DNA of 64,000 nucleotides from NCBI RefSeq assembly GCF_010389155.1, contig NC_057761.1:44812213-44876212 (forward strand), given 5' to 3'. The stretch comes from Erigeron canadensis (Eukaryota; Streptophyta; Magnoliopsida; Asterales; Asteraceae). The notes below the pieces were generated by a model. It was not told the DNA's origin. It ran no database searches and saw only the letters and a program-made list of their open reading frames with translations. The position numbers and the translations under genes are program-made. Shown here piece after piece: positions 1 through 12,699 of this stretch. The stretch's first letter is position 1; the number at the start of each line of letters is the position of its first letter.

Positions 1-940
1 TACGTAACCGGCCAAGGAACCTTTGACAACTCCACGGTTGCTGGTATCCTTGAATACGACTCATCCATTTCCATGAAACATCTTCCACTTTTTAAACCAA
101 CACTACCGTCTTTGAATGACACTTCATTCGTGACGAAGTTTTCAAACAGGCTTCGAAGCTTAGCTAGTGCACAATTCCCGGCTAATGTCCCACAAAAGGT
201 GGACAAACATCTGTTTTTCACCGTAGGTCTCGGGACAAGTCCTTGTGAGAAAAATAAAACATGCCAAGGACCGAATGGAACTAGATTTGCAGCCTCGATC
301 AACAATGTGTCGTTTGTGCAACCAAGCACCGCCCTTCTCCAGTCCCACTACTTTGATCAATCAAAGGGTGTTTATAGTCCTTATTTTCCGGTCAGCCCAT
401 TGAACTGGTTCAACTATACAGGAACCCCTCCAAATAATACCTTTGTGAGCAATGGTACAAAACTGATGGTTCTTCCATATAATACGAGCGTGGAGTTAGT
501 GATGCAAGATACCAGCATTCTTGGAGTCGAAAGCCACCCTCTTCATCTCCACGGCTTCAACTTCTTCGTTGTTGGTCAAGGGTTCGGAAACTACAATCCC
601 AATACGGACCCAAAGAATTTTAATCTTGTGGACCCTATTGAGAGAAACACGATAGGCGTGCCATCTGGCGGGTGGGTTGCTATAAGATTTCTTGCGGACA
701 ATCCAGGTAGGCTCATATATACAACTTCAGTCATGTTACATACAATACAAGCATGTTTAGCTATAGATTGTGATTCATTTGTTTCACTTTTAACGTACTA
801 TACGTGCAGGGGTGTGGTTCATGCATTGCCATTTGGAAGTGCATACAAGTTGGGGATTGAAGATGGCTTGGCTTGTCTTGGATGGAAAACTCCCTAACCA
901 GAAGCTTTTGCCTCCACCTGCTGATCTTCCAAAGTGCTAA
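1..940 (+). CDS. LAC: Laccase (multicopper oxidase), 3' part; exons 1-706 and 810-940
   Basis: Plant laccases are secreted blue copper oxidases that oxidise monolignols and other phenolics in the cell wall. The frame is open from base 1, so this is the C-terminal ~279 residues of a protein usually ~560 long, and the 5' exons lie outside the window. The domain-3 copper motif [16 protein letters not shown] is encoded around 535-585. The intron is 707-809 (gtaggc...gtgcag, phase 1). Splicing gives [18 protein letters not shown], which supplies the HCH tripeptide and the Cu-ligand His and Met, and then the typical laccase tail ending PPPADLPKC with TAA at 938-940. Reading through the intron would end at 897 and destroy the HCH motif, so the spliced model is preferred. 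Several N-x-S/T sites fit a secreted glycoprotein. The family is certain; the subfamily number is not assigned. Confidence 0.93.
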
Positions 941-3551
941 TTAAAGCTGTTTCCTTTTAGTTCCATTATTGATTCTTTTGAATTCAATTTTTATCGGCTT
1001 TGTTGCTTTCGTATACTATACATTTGAATTTATCCCATGCGAGTTACATTGATCGAGTAGAAGGCATGCATGTCATTTTCCAAATCCAAAATGTCTATTG
1101 TTGAATGTTATATGAGAAACCGTTTCCAAATTTCTGTTGGTGAATGTTACATCATTATTTATATTTGCCTTTTCAAAATTAAAAGGCAATTTGCAGTGAT
1201 ATCTCATTACTGGATAAAAATGATTAGGAGATCTAACAAAAACAATTAAAAATAGCCTAACTATTTAAGAATATATGCCACTTGTAATTATATTTTAAGG
1301 GTCTATTAACTATTTTGTATACTATACTCGTAATCCAAACTTCTATATATTAATAAACTACTTAATCAACCCGGTTTAACCTGGACATTTTAAATAATAT
1401 TTTAAATAAAAATAAAATGTAAAGAAAAATATTTGTAATTTTTGTTATTTAATACATTATAACTTGATTTGAAGATATTAAACTGACTAATATAACATTT
1501 ATATGTAAATACTTATTGCATTAATAAAACATAATAGAACATTTCCAATCAAAATTAGAAATTTAAAATAAGTATTTAATGGGTTATTTATCTTTAAAAA
1601 TGTTCAATACTAAATATGACATCATAAATAAAATAAAAACCTTTTGAAAAAAAATATAGAGATGTCAAATAATACTTCTTCTAAAAATAATTTTAGTAGA
1701 CAATTCTCTTTTATATAATTAGACTAATTAAAACACATGACAACATTTTATGTTTGGATTAGGATATTTTAAAGTTGATTCAACTCTATAGGTAAAATTA
1801 AATCCATGTTAACCATTGGATTAAATCTAATGGTCATGATTAAAATTTGATGTTTAAATCTTAATTATTGAATTTAATCCAATGGTTAAAGTTGATCCAA
1901 CTTTATAAAGTTGGATCAACTTTTTACATTTTTGTATGTTTAGGTTAATTAGTAGTTCTATTTATTAAGCTTCTCTATAAAACTCTTATTGTTATATTGG
2001 ATAACTTTTGTTGTACGTAGTTCCTTATTAAGACCCCGTAATAAGCTAATGGTTAATGAAGTTGTTTGTAGACGCAATATATATTTGGGTTTTCTAGATC
2101 TTTTCTACGTTGTTTCTCGATTTCCTAAACCAAGATTTAACCTCTCTCCCTGATTTTGACACGTCTTAATTTATAAGCTTCTAAGGCAACCAATAGATGG
2201 GGTGCATGGTTTGGGAAATCAGGAGTTAATAAGTTTGAAGCCGGACTTTGGAAAACCTAGATATATTGGTTTTGAGAAGCGAACAACTTAGCCAATGCCT
2301 ACTTAGTCATCTAGTTAGATATGCTAATTTTGATATTATACTTTTATAGAAAGTTCTTCAGTAGGGGAAGTTTTCATATCTTAATGTTTGAGACACTTTT
2401 GGCATCCGGTTCCACTAAATTAATGGGTTCAATATAAAGGTATCTATGATTATGTTAGATCTCACATTTTCTATATCCTAAAGAGACTTTATAAATTATT
2501 GTTGTCAAAAATGATAAATAGTTTTTTAGCTTTTGGGTGACCTAATGCAAAAACATAAATGAGTCTTATATGATGAAGAAGTTAAATTTTCTATAGATAT
2601 ACAAAACAAATGTAACAGTTTTTTATTAGTTTACTAATTAAATTTACAATCAAAACTTTGATTAAAAAAGTTATCAATTTATTAATAGTTTTTTAAATTT
2701 GTCTAAAATCTTATATACTTTTAATTTGTCTCTTTCAGGTCATCAAACTTTTTTTATTTCCATTAAGTCATTAAAAAGTTGTTAAATTATTCCATCTAGA
2801 TCATTGAATTTTCAAAAGATGTTGATCATGATGACATGACTTATGGCATGTAATCAACGATTTTAGGGCTCATGCACTCCAAATTCATAAAAACGATTTA
2901 AGAAACAAACGATCGTGATAATTTCAAAGGTTGAAGTGATTTTCATTAAAATCTTTTAGTGAACTAGTATGAATAAAAACGTTTTTTAGATAAGACAAGT
3001 TAACAGCTTTTAATGACCTAATACAAAATAAAAAAAAAAAATCTAAAAACAAAATTGAAAAATAAATTAATACTTTTGAGAAAAAGATTTATCAATTTCA
3101 ATCTTCTTTCCACACATTCTTTGAGGCAATATTGTTTGGAAAACTCTATACTAAAAGAAAAAATTTTATAAAAAAAATCAACTTTTAAATTTTATGTTTT
3201 GAGTAAAACTATTTTATAACCCTTAATTGGTTGATTTACTAAAGCCCAAATAAATAAATTTAAATAAATAAAAAAACCTATAAAGTTGAAAACACATCAT
3301 TTCGTAACCAACTTTAATATTACGAACGGAACACCTAATCTTTCCTTATTGATGCGATGCATATCTAACCCCCCCAAATAGATCTCCAGACACAAATTAA
3401 CCACACGTATTTAAACAATCATCATCATTCCCCTAAACAAAAGCTTCCAAATCCAATCCAATTAAATTTCCCCCAAATTACAAACCCTAATTTCCATGAA
3501 TTCAAATTCCCCCAAACCCTAAATAAAAAAAAATCCAAGAAACAAAAAAAA
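941..3551. other. Intergenic, laccase 3' flank to BPM promoter
   Basis: This is AT-rich sequence with no supported gene. It holds a foldback element at 1769-1925, listed separately. A weaker imperfect inverted repeat spans about 2080-2275 (gatttcctaaacca against tggtttgggaaatc). The last ~250 bases before 3552 are pyrimidine/A-rich with CCCTAA/CCCCAAA runs and are probably the promoter and 5' UTR of the BPM gene. Confidence 0.5.
1769..1925. repeat. Foldback MITE-like element with nested palindromes
   Basis: Perfect 16-bp inverted arms lie at 1811-1826 and 1872-1887 (aaccattggattaaat and its reverse complement). A further perfect 36-bp palindrome sits at 1888-1923, whose half-site is AAAGTTGATCCAACTTTA. 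Copies of GTTGATtCAACT-like sequence also flank the left side at about 1773-1785. There is no coding capacity. The structure is seen directly; calling it a MITE is an inference, as no clear target-site duplication was found. Confidence 0.55.
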
Positions 3552-6500
3552 ATGTCAGAAACCAACAAACCAACAGCCCTAACAAACTCACCGACAAGTT
3601 CCCGATCCATAACCGAAACCGTAAATGGGTCCCACAGGTTTGTAATTCAGGGCTATTCATTAGCCAAAGGTATGGGGATTGGAAAACATATAGCTAGTGA
3701 TAATTTTACTATAGGTGGCTATCAATGGGCAATTTACTTTTACCCAGATGGTAAAAACCCTGAGGATAATTCAACTTATGTGTCGGTTTTTATCGCGCTT
3801 GCGAGCGAAGGTACCGATGTTAGGGCGTTGTTTGAATTGACTCTTGTTGATCAAAGTGGGAAAGGGAAACATAAAGTTCATAGTCATTTTGGTCGTTCGT
3901 TGGAAAGCGGTCCGTATACTTTGAAATATAGAGGCAGCATGTGGTATGTCTGCTTTTTATGTTTTCATATATGTATATATATATATATATATTGATGATA
4001 CTGACAATGCCATAGCTTATATGAAGTGTTTTAGAGTTGATTTATTATGTTGGTATGATAAAGTTTTAGTCTTTTTTACGTTTTACGTTTTGTTCGTTAT
4101 GTTATGTTAATGGGTAAGGAAATTAGTATGGAATGTGCCAATAGAATTTATCTTTGTTTGGATTAACAGGGGATTTTGCCATGTTGGTTTCATGTGTTTA
4201 TCGTTGTGTGAAAAAGGAAATTGTTTGTGATTTTTTTGGGCTATATGAATAGTCTTGGGATTTTATTCATATTATACCATTAAATTTAGTGAATTAAGTT
4301 GCCACACATTGGTCTGTTGCAGTAATCATTATATTATATCATAACGCTGCACATTTGTGTAACTTACTTTGTCATAAGTTAATGATACAAGTGCATAATC
4401 CCATTAGGCATATTGGTTTCTGCGCTGCAATTCCCTTGCACTGATTCTTGATTTTAAAATAGAAAGAAAAGAAAGGAGGGGAATGGAAAGGATAGAAAAA
4501 GAAAAGAAATTATATACATAAAAGGCATCCTTGATCAGAAGAGAACTCGGGAATGCGATGTACCATCTTATAGAAGACATTTGGCGATGCATACTACCTG
4601 CATCATCCTAAGTATGTTCCTGGCCTTGTACAGGATACCTTTGCAATTAGTTTTCCCTTAGTATATGCTGGTTACTTGCACGTGAACTAGTCCTGCGAAC
4701 CACAGTCTGAGCGATATCAATACGAGGAAATTTCCCTTCATCTAGAGGAAACTTAGTTTTTAGGCTGTAAAATGAATTCAGTAGTATCTAGTATTTTACC
4801 CTAGCTAATAAATCAAGAACATATGTTCTCTATCACAATATGCTTATTGGAATTTTACCTCACTGCTTAAGGTGTTAAGACTTATCATATATTTGGGTTA
4901 AAATATTTGTTAGGATGTAGAACATTAGGGAAGTAAGCTATCTTTATCATCCCTGATGATTTTTAATTGTCAACTTAAATTTTTACAACAATCATATCAG
5001 CCTGTTTTGTCTCATTGTCTGAAATTATATAGGGACTCCTTGACATGAACCTTTCTGGTGCTTGATATAAATGTGAGAAAGTCATGGAGTGTGTTTCAAG
5101 CTGTTTAAGGATCTCCATAATTGCTTTTCCAAAAAACAATGGTGTTGTATTCACATTGACCTCTGGCGTGATTTTTACCATTAGTCTTAAGATCTAACCA
5201 GCCAAGGCGATGCAGTCAAGAACCCTAAAAGGGATTATACAGTGTTTGAACCCAAAGCTTGTTTTCAAAACAGTTTCACATCTGATGCTGTTCATTCTTT
5301 TACTTTTTGGTTTATTGTTTTACTATTTATTTAAGAAATAATGATTATTGCATTCTTTAAGTAGTTCATAGTAATTTCACAGTTTACAAGTTTTCATCAA
5401 CTATCAGATTTTTTAAAATCAAATTCAGCTTACCATTTTGGAATTTGGACTCTTTTGACCAGGGGATACAAGCGGTTTTACAGGCGAGCAATGCTAGAAA
5501 GTTCAGATTATCTCAAGGACGACTGCTTGAAAATTAACTGTACGGTAGGAGTGGTTGTTTCTGCAACAGAAGGCTCTAGGTTACATTCAATCAAAGTACC
5601 AGAGTCTGATATTGGATCGCATTTTGGTAGCTTGTTGGAAAATATGGAAGGTGCGGATGTTATCTTCAATGTGGCTGGAGAAAAGTTTCATGCTCATAAG
5701 TTGGTATTGGCTGCTAGATCCCCCGTATTCCGTTCTGAGTTTTGTAAACAAGAGGGAGATGACCAGGAGATTATTGTTACTGATACGGAACCAAAGGTTT
5801 TTAAGGTAATTGTACCATACTTGCATTGCTATTGGTATAGTGGAAGAATTGTTGTGTGTGTGTATGAAATTAGGAATAAAATCTGTGTCAAATGGATTTA
5901 GTTGGACCAATTCTTGGTCAAACAAGGGTTAGTGTTATCTCTTTCTAATGAATTCATTTAGGCACTTGCTCTTTCACAAGTACCTCCAAACTTCCGCAAG
6001 TACTTTCAAATTACTGCTTCATGTCTTCTTTTTTGTATCATATCTTGTCTCATCTCATCAATAATGGCTGCTTACCAGAATATATGTTCCTTTTATGCTC
6101 CTTAACCCTGTGCTCTTGAGATTGATTTATAAAAGAAAAGAAAAGATTAGAAGATAAGTTTGCTTCCTCTCAAATTATCCCAAATATGGGGAGAAAATTT
6201 TTTAGACAAAAAACAACTAGATTACCCCTCAAATCATATCATTTCTCTTCTTTTCTATCTTAAAAATAAACTCAAGAACACAACTAGTTTTATAATTCAT
6301 TAGATTCCTTTCTTTTCTTTCTTAAAAAAAACTCAAGAACATAGTGTAAATGATATACCCATTTTTGGTACTTCATACGTAATACGTATGAAGTTACTAT
6401 TTTTATCCCCACCTTTTCTGAAATGTATCATAATGCAACAGGCTTTGCTCCACTTCATTTATAAAGATGAACTCATGGAAGATGAGTTGGCTACTTCTAG

Positions 6501-8849
6501 TTCTCCATGTGAATCCAATTTTTCTGAAACATTAATAACCAAGTTATTAGGTGCTGCCGATAAGTATGATTTGGCCAGACTCCGACGTATGTGTGAAGCT
6601 CATCTCTGCAAGGATATATCTGTAAACTCTGTTGGTAGAGCTCTTGCGCTTGCAGACCGTCACCATGCCGTACAATTGAAAGCTGTTTGCCTTAGATTTG
6701 CTGCTGAAAATCTTGCAGGTTCTTTTTCATCTCTGTTCTGTTATTATTTCTCCTCAATCTGGTCAATCATATATGTGACTTCACCGCTACTTGAAAGTTG
6801 AAACAAAATTGCTATGTTTTTTAGTCCTCCCATCACCTGATACTGGTTTCCAGTATTAATAAGCTATTTTGTTACTAGTAAGCTAGTATCATACTTGTTT
6901 GTCGTCATTATTGATTATGAGTAGTGGTGGTACCTCTGAAAACTGCTCAAGAGCTTTAGTATTCACTAGCAGGTCAATCGGAATTGTGAAATATGCGACC
7001 TTTTAATCATATTGCTTATTGAACATATGAACTTGTTAGGCTATATTTGCTGACATGTTGTCCAAACTTTAATCAATAAATCTTAGTTGATCTTCTGTGG
7101 AGTTCTTATCTCAATTGCTTGATGTAGGCAGAACTTGAGAAACTCAGAAGCCTAAAGAGGTTTAGAACAAGTGTAAAATGAGTTGCATACTTTCATTTGT
7201 CATGACTTCCTATCTAAAGCTAGCTCTGGCAATGTATAACCTGATGTCTGTTTAACTTTCTCCTTACTTAGTCACTATTCTAGGAAACCCAGTTTAGTCA
7301 ACCAACAAAACTTCAATATCTTCGTTTTTAGTTAGGAACAAATGGGTAGATTGTGTCTCAAATACCTCGTCATAGTTGCCAAAAGAAGTATACCCATGCT
7401 ATTGAATATAGTTTCATCAATATAATATTACTAAAACATGTGTGGAGAAAGTTGTTCTAGCAAAGATCCATCTAATAGCAAGATTGTTGTAGCTAGATCG
7501 TTGACCATTGAAATGTGTCTTTGTGGGGTTTTCTATCAACTTAAAATGGGTAATTGTGCTGCCATTCTTCTTTCAACAAATTTTACGTCAAGAAGCCTGT
7601 TTTTTGAATTTGAGAATCTAGTTTCTGACCCTAAAAATGTGAGGTTTTGCAAGATAGTGAGGTTTTGCAAGAACTCCGATAGGTCTCAAGTGGTTCTTGA
7701 TCTTAATAAGCTTAAAATTGTGAGGTTTTGCAAGAATTTTTGTAGTCGAGGCAGTTTGAACCTGATTTGAAAATTAGGCCGCAAGTCTTACCATGTCTCG
7801 TGAATTTGATATTAGATGTTTATTTCCTAACATGCTAGTAACGGAAATCCAGAATTTACCAATTAGCAATTTAAAAGGGAACTGAAGCATTAACAAAGTA
7901 CTCATCCTCACACTCTCCAAAATCTTTTTTGGAAACCTTGATATCTAATTAGCATCAAAGGTTCTAAGATATTATTGTATTGAATTTTTTTTTAAAAAGT
8001 GATCTGAAGATGGATCATGGAAGCGCTAATAGTAAGGCTGTACTAGGCAAGAAAAAAAAACTCCGGGTTACAATTGGATCTGGGTTATGGTGAAACATGA
8101 AGCGACGAGTGCGTCAAAAGTCATAATGGAACATAGGACTGGAGTGATTTGTAAGTGGATATAAAGATCTGTAAAAAGAGTACATTGCTAGAGTGAAGAA
8201 CACTACACGTTCATTTAGCATTAAGATGTGGCTTGCGGAAGGGATTACTCGTATATGTGAATAGCATCATATAAATGAGAATGTTGTGCAGAAGCAACTA
8301 GTTGTGAGTTATTGCTTGGTTCAGGACTTGAGATAAAAAGAAAAAAGTTGGGTAAGTCCGTAAGTAGTATTTTTCTTGGGAACTAGAATTTGAGGTCACA
8401 CGTAATTACCTGGAATTTTTTATAATATATTGAAGAAGCTTCCCACACACAACCATCCTATAATATAATCACGTGAAGTCCCCTCTTGCGGGTTGGAGTT
8501 TAAAGGCATTTTTTGAATTTAGATGCAATATTCTTTGCTAGTATTTGTGTAACTTATAATATGCATATATACAATTATACATGCAGATTCAAACAACTTT
8601 CTATGTATGTACCAACTTTCTTTCTTGCTTTCTTATTCTTTCTTTTTTTATATAGCTGTAATGCGATCAGACGGGTTTGAGTATCTTAAAGAAAATTGCC
8701 CGAGTTTGCAGTCTGAAATTCTGAAGATGGTAGCTGGCTGTGAAGATGATTGTAGCAGTGGTGGCGATGGAGCAAAATCACGAAGTGTTTGTGCTCAACT
8801 TTCTGATGGGGGAGACACAAATGGGAGGAGGGTAAGGCGGAGGACTTGA
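3552..8849 (+). CDS. BPM: MATH-BTB/POZ protein (BPM family, CUL3 adaptor); exons 3552-3943, 5463-5805, 6442-6718, 8656-8849
   Basis: BPM proteins bridge CULLIN3 E3 ubiquitin ligases (through BTB) to substrates (through MATH), such as transcription factors and PP2C phosphatases in hormone and stress signalling. Four exons splice to 1206 nt (401 aa), the usual BPM length and exon number. All introns are GT-AG: 3944-5462 (phase 2), 5806-6441 (phase 0) and 6719-8655 (phase 1). The MATH domain is at about residues 25-155 (ends ..[15 protein letters not shown]). BTB is at about 193-310 ([20 protein letters not shown]). The BACK-like tail contains [22 protein letters not shown]. The C-terminus [19 protein letters not shown] matches the conserved BPM tail. 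The start is the first ATG after an A-rich leader and gives the expected Ser/Thr-rich N-terminus. Which BPM paralogue this is cannot be said. Confidence 0.95.
7636..7740 (+). repeat. Short repeated motif in BPM intron 3
   Basis: The 16-mer gtgaggttttgcaaga occurs three times, at about 7638, 7657 and 7719, inside the third intron. An overlapping 110-codon open frame looks accidental (no domain, not needed for splicing). Intron 3 (1.9 kb) otherwise shows no recognised gene; part of it (~8020-8400) may be a degraded transposon fragment. Confidence 0.4.
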
Positions 8850-9060
8850 TTATGATTATGGTCATAAAAGTTGATTGGTCTGTTACTTATTGAAGAAATT
8901 TAGTGGTGTTCGGGATGTGGGGAAGTTTGTGAACATCATGGTAAGAGGAATTGGTTTAGAAATGGATATGATGATTGTTGGGCTTTGTTTTTTTTACCTT
9001 TTTTTATTTATGTTTTATGTTTCTATTTTTTTTTCTTTTTTTATGTATAATAGTATTTGT

Positions 9061-9545
9061 GTAACTACAATGAACATGTTGATAATTTGAATTTGTACCG
9101 GGAAATAACACAGCTCTTGGTCAGATATATTAGAATATACACGGCGTTGTGACACAAAAGCAACTAAGATGAGCATCTTGATAAGCTTTGTATTTGTACA
9201 GAGAAATAACACGCCCTTGGTCAGATATTAGGATATACATGGTGTTGTGACACAAAAGCAACTACGAATACGATGAGCATCTTGAAAAGCTTTGTATTTG
9301 TACCGAGAAATAACACACCCTTGGTCAGATCTTATAATACAATGTTGTCACTCAAAAGCAACTACAATGAACATGTTTGATAGGCTTTTGTATATGGACT
9401 GAGAATAAAACGGCCCTTAGTCAAAAATGAGAATACACACTACTGTCAGACAACAAGTAACGAGTATGTTTTATAAGCTTTGTATCTGTGTCGGGATATA
9501 ACAGGCTCTTGGTCAGATCATAGGATACACGGTGTTGTCACCCAG
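9061..9545. repeat. Minisatellite, about five units of 92-104 bp
   Basis: Five diverged head-to-tail units begin about 210 bp after the BPM stop codon. Each carries a core like AATAACACrCCCTTGGTCAGAT, then GGATACACGGTGTTGTCAC, AAAAGCAACTACAATGA and AAGCTTTGTATTTGTACcGAG. The TCAGAT landmark (TCAAAA in unit 4) falls at 9121, 9221, 9325, 9421 and 9513. The first units probably overlap the BPM 3' UTR. Confidence 0.8.
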
Positions 9546-11307
9546 AATGACAACACTGAAGTTTTGCTTTGTCGTTAGAATACCATGAACCTGTTTTACC
9601 TGTAGTGCCACAAATTAACATTTAAATATCAGAGAAGACATACACACACACTAGCAGTATCATGTTTACCACATTCATTGATTCAGGCCACATGTCCACC
9701 ATGCAGTGACGACGGCATGCAAGGCTCTATCATTATGTAGTTATGCCTCCAAACTGTGTACTTAAAAGATTAATCCTTTTTCTGTGAAACAATATCTTAT
9801 AATCTTATATGGGCAGCCAATCCTCAACAAGTGAATAGACTTTTGGTAGACCTTCCACATTAGAGGAATATTTGCTTGTTAGACTCGAAAATAGATACGA
9901 TATATTGTAGGCAGTTTTAACATATCAGAAGAAAGGTGAGTTTTGTATGTGTTCTAATATATTAATGTCAAAAAAGTGGAAGTACATTCTGTAAGTGCAC
10001 AAACATTTAAAAACGGATGACGTTTTTACTGTTCAAGTTACCCGGGAAGGGCAAGTCTTCCCTGACCACCCCCAAAATTATGCCTAATGGGATTCGAAAA
10101 CTACATCTCTTCAAAAGATTTTGAAATGTTAATCACTATGGGAAACATAAATTTTTTGGTTCAATACAAAAAACTTTATAGGGGATACTTGTAGCAGCTA
10201 TAGTGAAAGCTATCCCTATTATAGCAAGACGATAAGATCTTGGACCCTCAACATATATGCAGGTTGAGGTAAAATACATTATAAACAACATTTTTTCTTC
10301 ATGTGCTAATATCATCTAGGCTCCTTGCTGAAACGCCTATTCTATTTTTGAACAGGAGGAAAAAGGTTCCAAATTTCTAATATTCATTGTGAGGAATTCG
10401 TTTAGTGCTTTATGCTTAACTGCTCACACTTCCCAGGGAAGACTAAAACGATTTCACAATGATGAATCACTGAATCAGAAATTGAAGCTATGATAGCAAT
10501 CAACACTCACTTGTGCACTTTCCCTCATTTTGAGATAACCTGATGCAACATTTTCATTCTTATTTTCACAAACAAGATTTTCATTCTTATGATCATTGCG
10601 ATATGGCGAGTCAAGAGATAATCAGGTGGTGAAGTTATTAAGTAACTTCAAATTTATCTCCATTTTCAGTACTCTATAAGAAACTTCTTACCTGCTTATC
10701 CTAATCCAGATATTTAGAACATCAATATCAGAAAATAAATATAAAAAAAAACTGTCCAACACTTCAAACTAGTTATCATGGTATCCAAATCCCATGTTTG
10801 CCACATCTCAAGTTTGTTTATTGGTAGATTAGAACAACATTCAGACATATAAAAACTAGTTCCTACATTCCTGCCTTGATGAAGATGCTCAGCAGCAAAA
10901 AACTGCATAATGCAAAATTCTAGGTGTAACTACTCATAACGAACATTTAATAATTGTTATATAAACATTACCTCCTGGTGAAAACTAAGGCACTCACTAA
11001 GTCAAAAAAAAATCAACGTATGAACAAAAATATCTATGCAGGAAGAGGTACACAGAGCAAGATGTAAAATTTTATTCTGTATCACCATAAATAACCAATT
11101 CTAATATTGTACACATAACTCCAAAGGCATGTATAAGTTTACAAAAACGCCAGTTTCCTCGCAAGCTTGTCCAAACCAAAGTTCTACTGTGGCAACAATG
11201 AACAAGACTACTTCTCTAGGCACATATACGAAACTAACATAAAGATTATAAGCATAAATCAGAATGTTAAAGCGAATAGTCAAGAATTACATGCCTTTTC
11301 ACAAGTA
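9546..11307. other. Intergenic between convergent BPM and RBL13 genes
   Basis: No gene, RNA or structured repeat could be supported. The right end should contain the 3' UTR of the minus-strand RBL13 gene. A 64-codon minus-strand frame at 10714-10908 has no recognisable features. Confidence 0.4.
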
Positions 11308-12102
11308 CTATACAAGTTCATCATGAGCCTCCAAAAGGGAACTCATTTGCAACATTCGGCCAGTACCCGGCAATGTAGGATCAGTAACGGATTCAATCTC
11401 AAGAAACTCAAAATCATACGCACCACTTTGCTTCAAACTGATAACAAACACAATCACCGTCCATCCCAACATAGAAACCGCCCAATAATCATTGATCCCA
11501 TGAATCAAACCCCACGCAATCGAATAGCCAACAATAATCCCAGACAAATGACCCAAAAAACTCGCTTGTGGAACAATAATCGAAGTAAATATCAACGACT
11601 CAAATGGAGCAAAACTAATGGGCAACGAAAGAAACCCAAAAAGATTCAACTTTGACGACGGTTGCTTCACTGCAAGTATCGTCATCCAACCGAACACAAC
11701 ACACGAATACCCAACAGCCGTAACCCGTCTAAAATACTCAATCTTGAACCTACTGATCAAAACATGATAACTTGCCAAAACAAGCAAACCCGATAACACA
11801 ACCAACACAAGCGAATATCGAAGATAATAACTAACACCTAATCCCAAATGGCCTAATTGTTCAACAGCACCAAGGCTCCAAAGTGCACTCATATTAAAAA
11901 CTAAATGAACAACACTTATATGTGAAAAAGCAGATGTTATAATTCTCCAATGATGACCTTCAATTGCAGTTTCATAACTTAAGCCTACATGAGAGTAACC
12001 AATATTTTTCTTTTGTATATAAAACCAAATTAAAGTGCACAGTCCTATAATACAGCTAGTTGCAGGCTTTTCAAGAATTTCATAAAACAATGGTTTTCCC
12101 AT
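11308..12102 (-). CDS. RBL13: Rhomboid-like protein, RBL13 type
   Basis: This is a 264-aa polytopic membrane protein of the rhomboid superfamily (intramembrane serine proteases and relatives). The start [17 protein letters not shown] and the body follow the plant RBL13 family end to end, in a single coding exon. Visible rhomboid features are [10 protein letters not shown] and HLVFN in TM2 (HxxxN pattern), GYSCVVFGW at the position of the catalytic Ser motif, and GHLSGIIVG at the catalytic His. The Ser motif reads G-Y-S-C rather than the canonical G-x-S-G, so proteolytic activity cannot be assumed. About six hydrophobic segments are followed by a ~40-aa soluble tail ([16 protein letters not shown]). 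The gene is convergent with BPM. Subcellular location (Golgi or other) is not visible from the sequence. Confidence 0.93.
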   Translation of the reverse strand: MGKPLFYEILEKPATSCIIGLCTLIWFYIQKKNIGYSHVGLSYETAIEGHHWRIITSAFSHISVVHLVFNMSALWSLGAVEQLGHLGLGVSYYLRYSLVLVVLSGLLVLASYHVLISRFKIEYFRRVTAVGYSCVVFGWMTILAVKQPSSKLNLFGFLSLPISFAPFESLIFTSIIVPQASFLGHLSGIIVGYSIAWGLIHGINDYWAVSMLGWTVIVFVISLKQSGAYDFEFLEIESVTDPTLPGTGRMLQMSSLLEAHDELV

Positions 12103-12699
12103 ATTTATAATCTACAAAAATAATAAAGATTGAAACTTTATAAACATTTATTGGATCTGGGGTTTACCTTGATGAAACCCAAACGGGAATTTTGTAGATC
12201 TTGATTAATGGTGGTGATGATGATATAGAAGTAGTGTTTGTTTTAGTTACTGAAAGATTAGTCGGTGATGCAAATAGAGATTTCTAGATTGTTTGTGTAC
12301 CTTGGGTTACCAGGAAAAAAATTGTTGTTATGCATTGATGATGGAATAGAATTACGGGACAAATAATCGATAAATCTATTAATATAAACGATATCCGAAA
12401 GAATTTAATGTTGCTTACTAGAGTTGGTATAAAGAAATGAATATATTATAACGTATCACATCACATAGTAATATTCGAATAGATTAAGCTTAACTTTTTC
12501 TTTTTTTAGATAAAACAATTACTAATAAATCATTTTTTTTATTAAAAATAATAATAATAATAATTTTTACTATATTATATAGCAGATTTTCCTTAAATTT
12601 TCAACATTGAACTTGAAATTTTCAATATTGATTTTAAGTACTTCTCTAAAATGTCTCTGCTATCTATTCTATATTTATCTAAAATAGCTATAATACTTT
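12103..12699. other. RBL13 upstream region
   Basis: This is AT-rich sequence with the 5' leader of RBL13 on the minus strand. A GT...AG pair at 12167/12112 could be read as a leader intron but would be only 56 nt, short for plants. No other element is supported. Confidence 0.35.

Noticed and set aside
73..897. Single-exon 274-aa laccase-like protein starting at ATG 73 and stopping at 897
   Set aside because: The frame is already open and laccase-like from base 1. The 706/707 donor and 809/810 acceptor restore the HCH copper motif and the conserved tail, so both the start and the stop are artefacts.
7438..7770. 110-codon ORF in BPM intron 3
   Set aside because: Lies within a spliced intron and owes its repeats to a triplicated 16-mer; no domain.
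9061..9545. CRISPR-like array
   Set aside because: Units are ~100 bp, diverged and without constant repeat/unique spacer alternation; the genome is a plant's.
11167..11655. 162-codon plus-strand ORF
   Set aside because: Antisense to the RBL13 coding sequence; low-complexity composition and no family match.
12112..12167. Leader intron of RBL13
   Set aside because: GT-AG borders exist but 56 nt is short for a plant intron and nothing else supports it.
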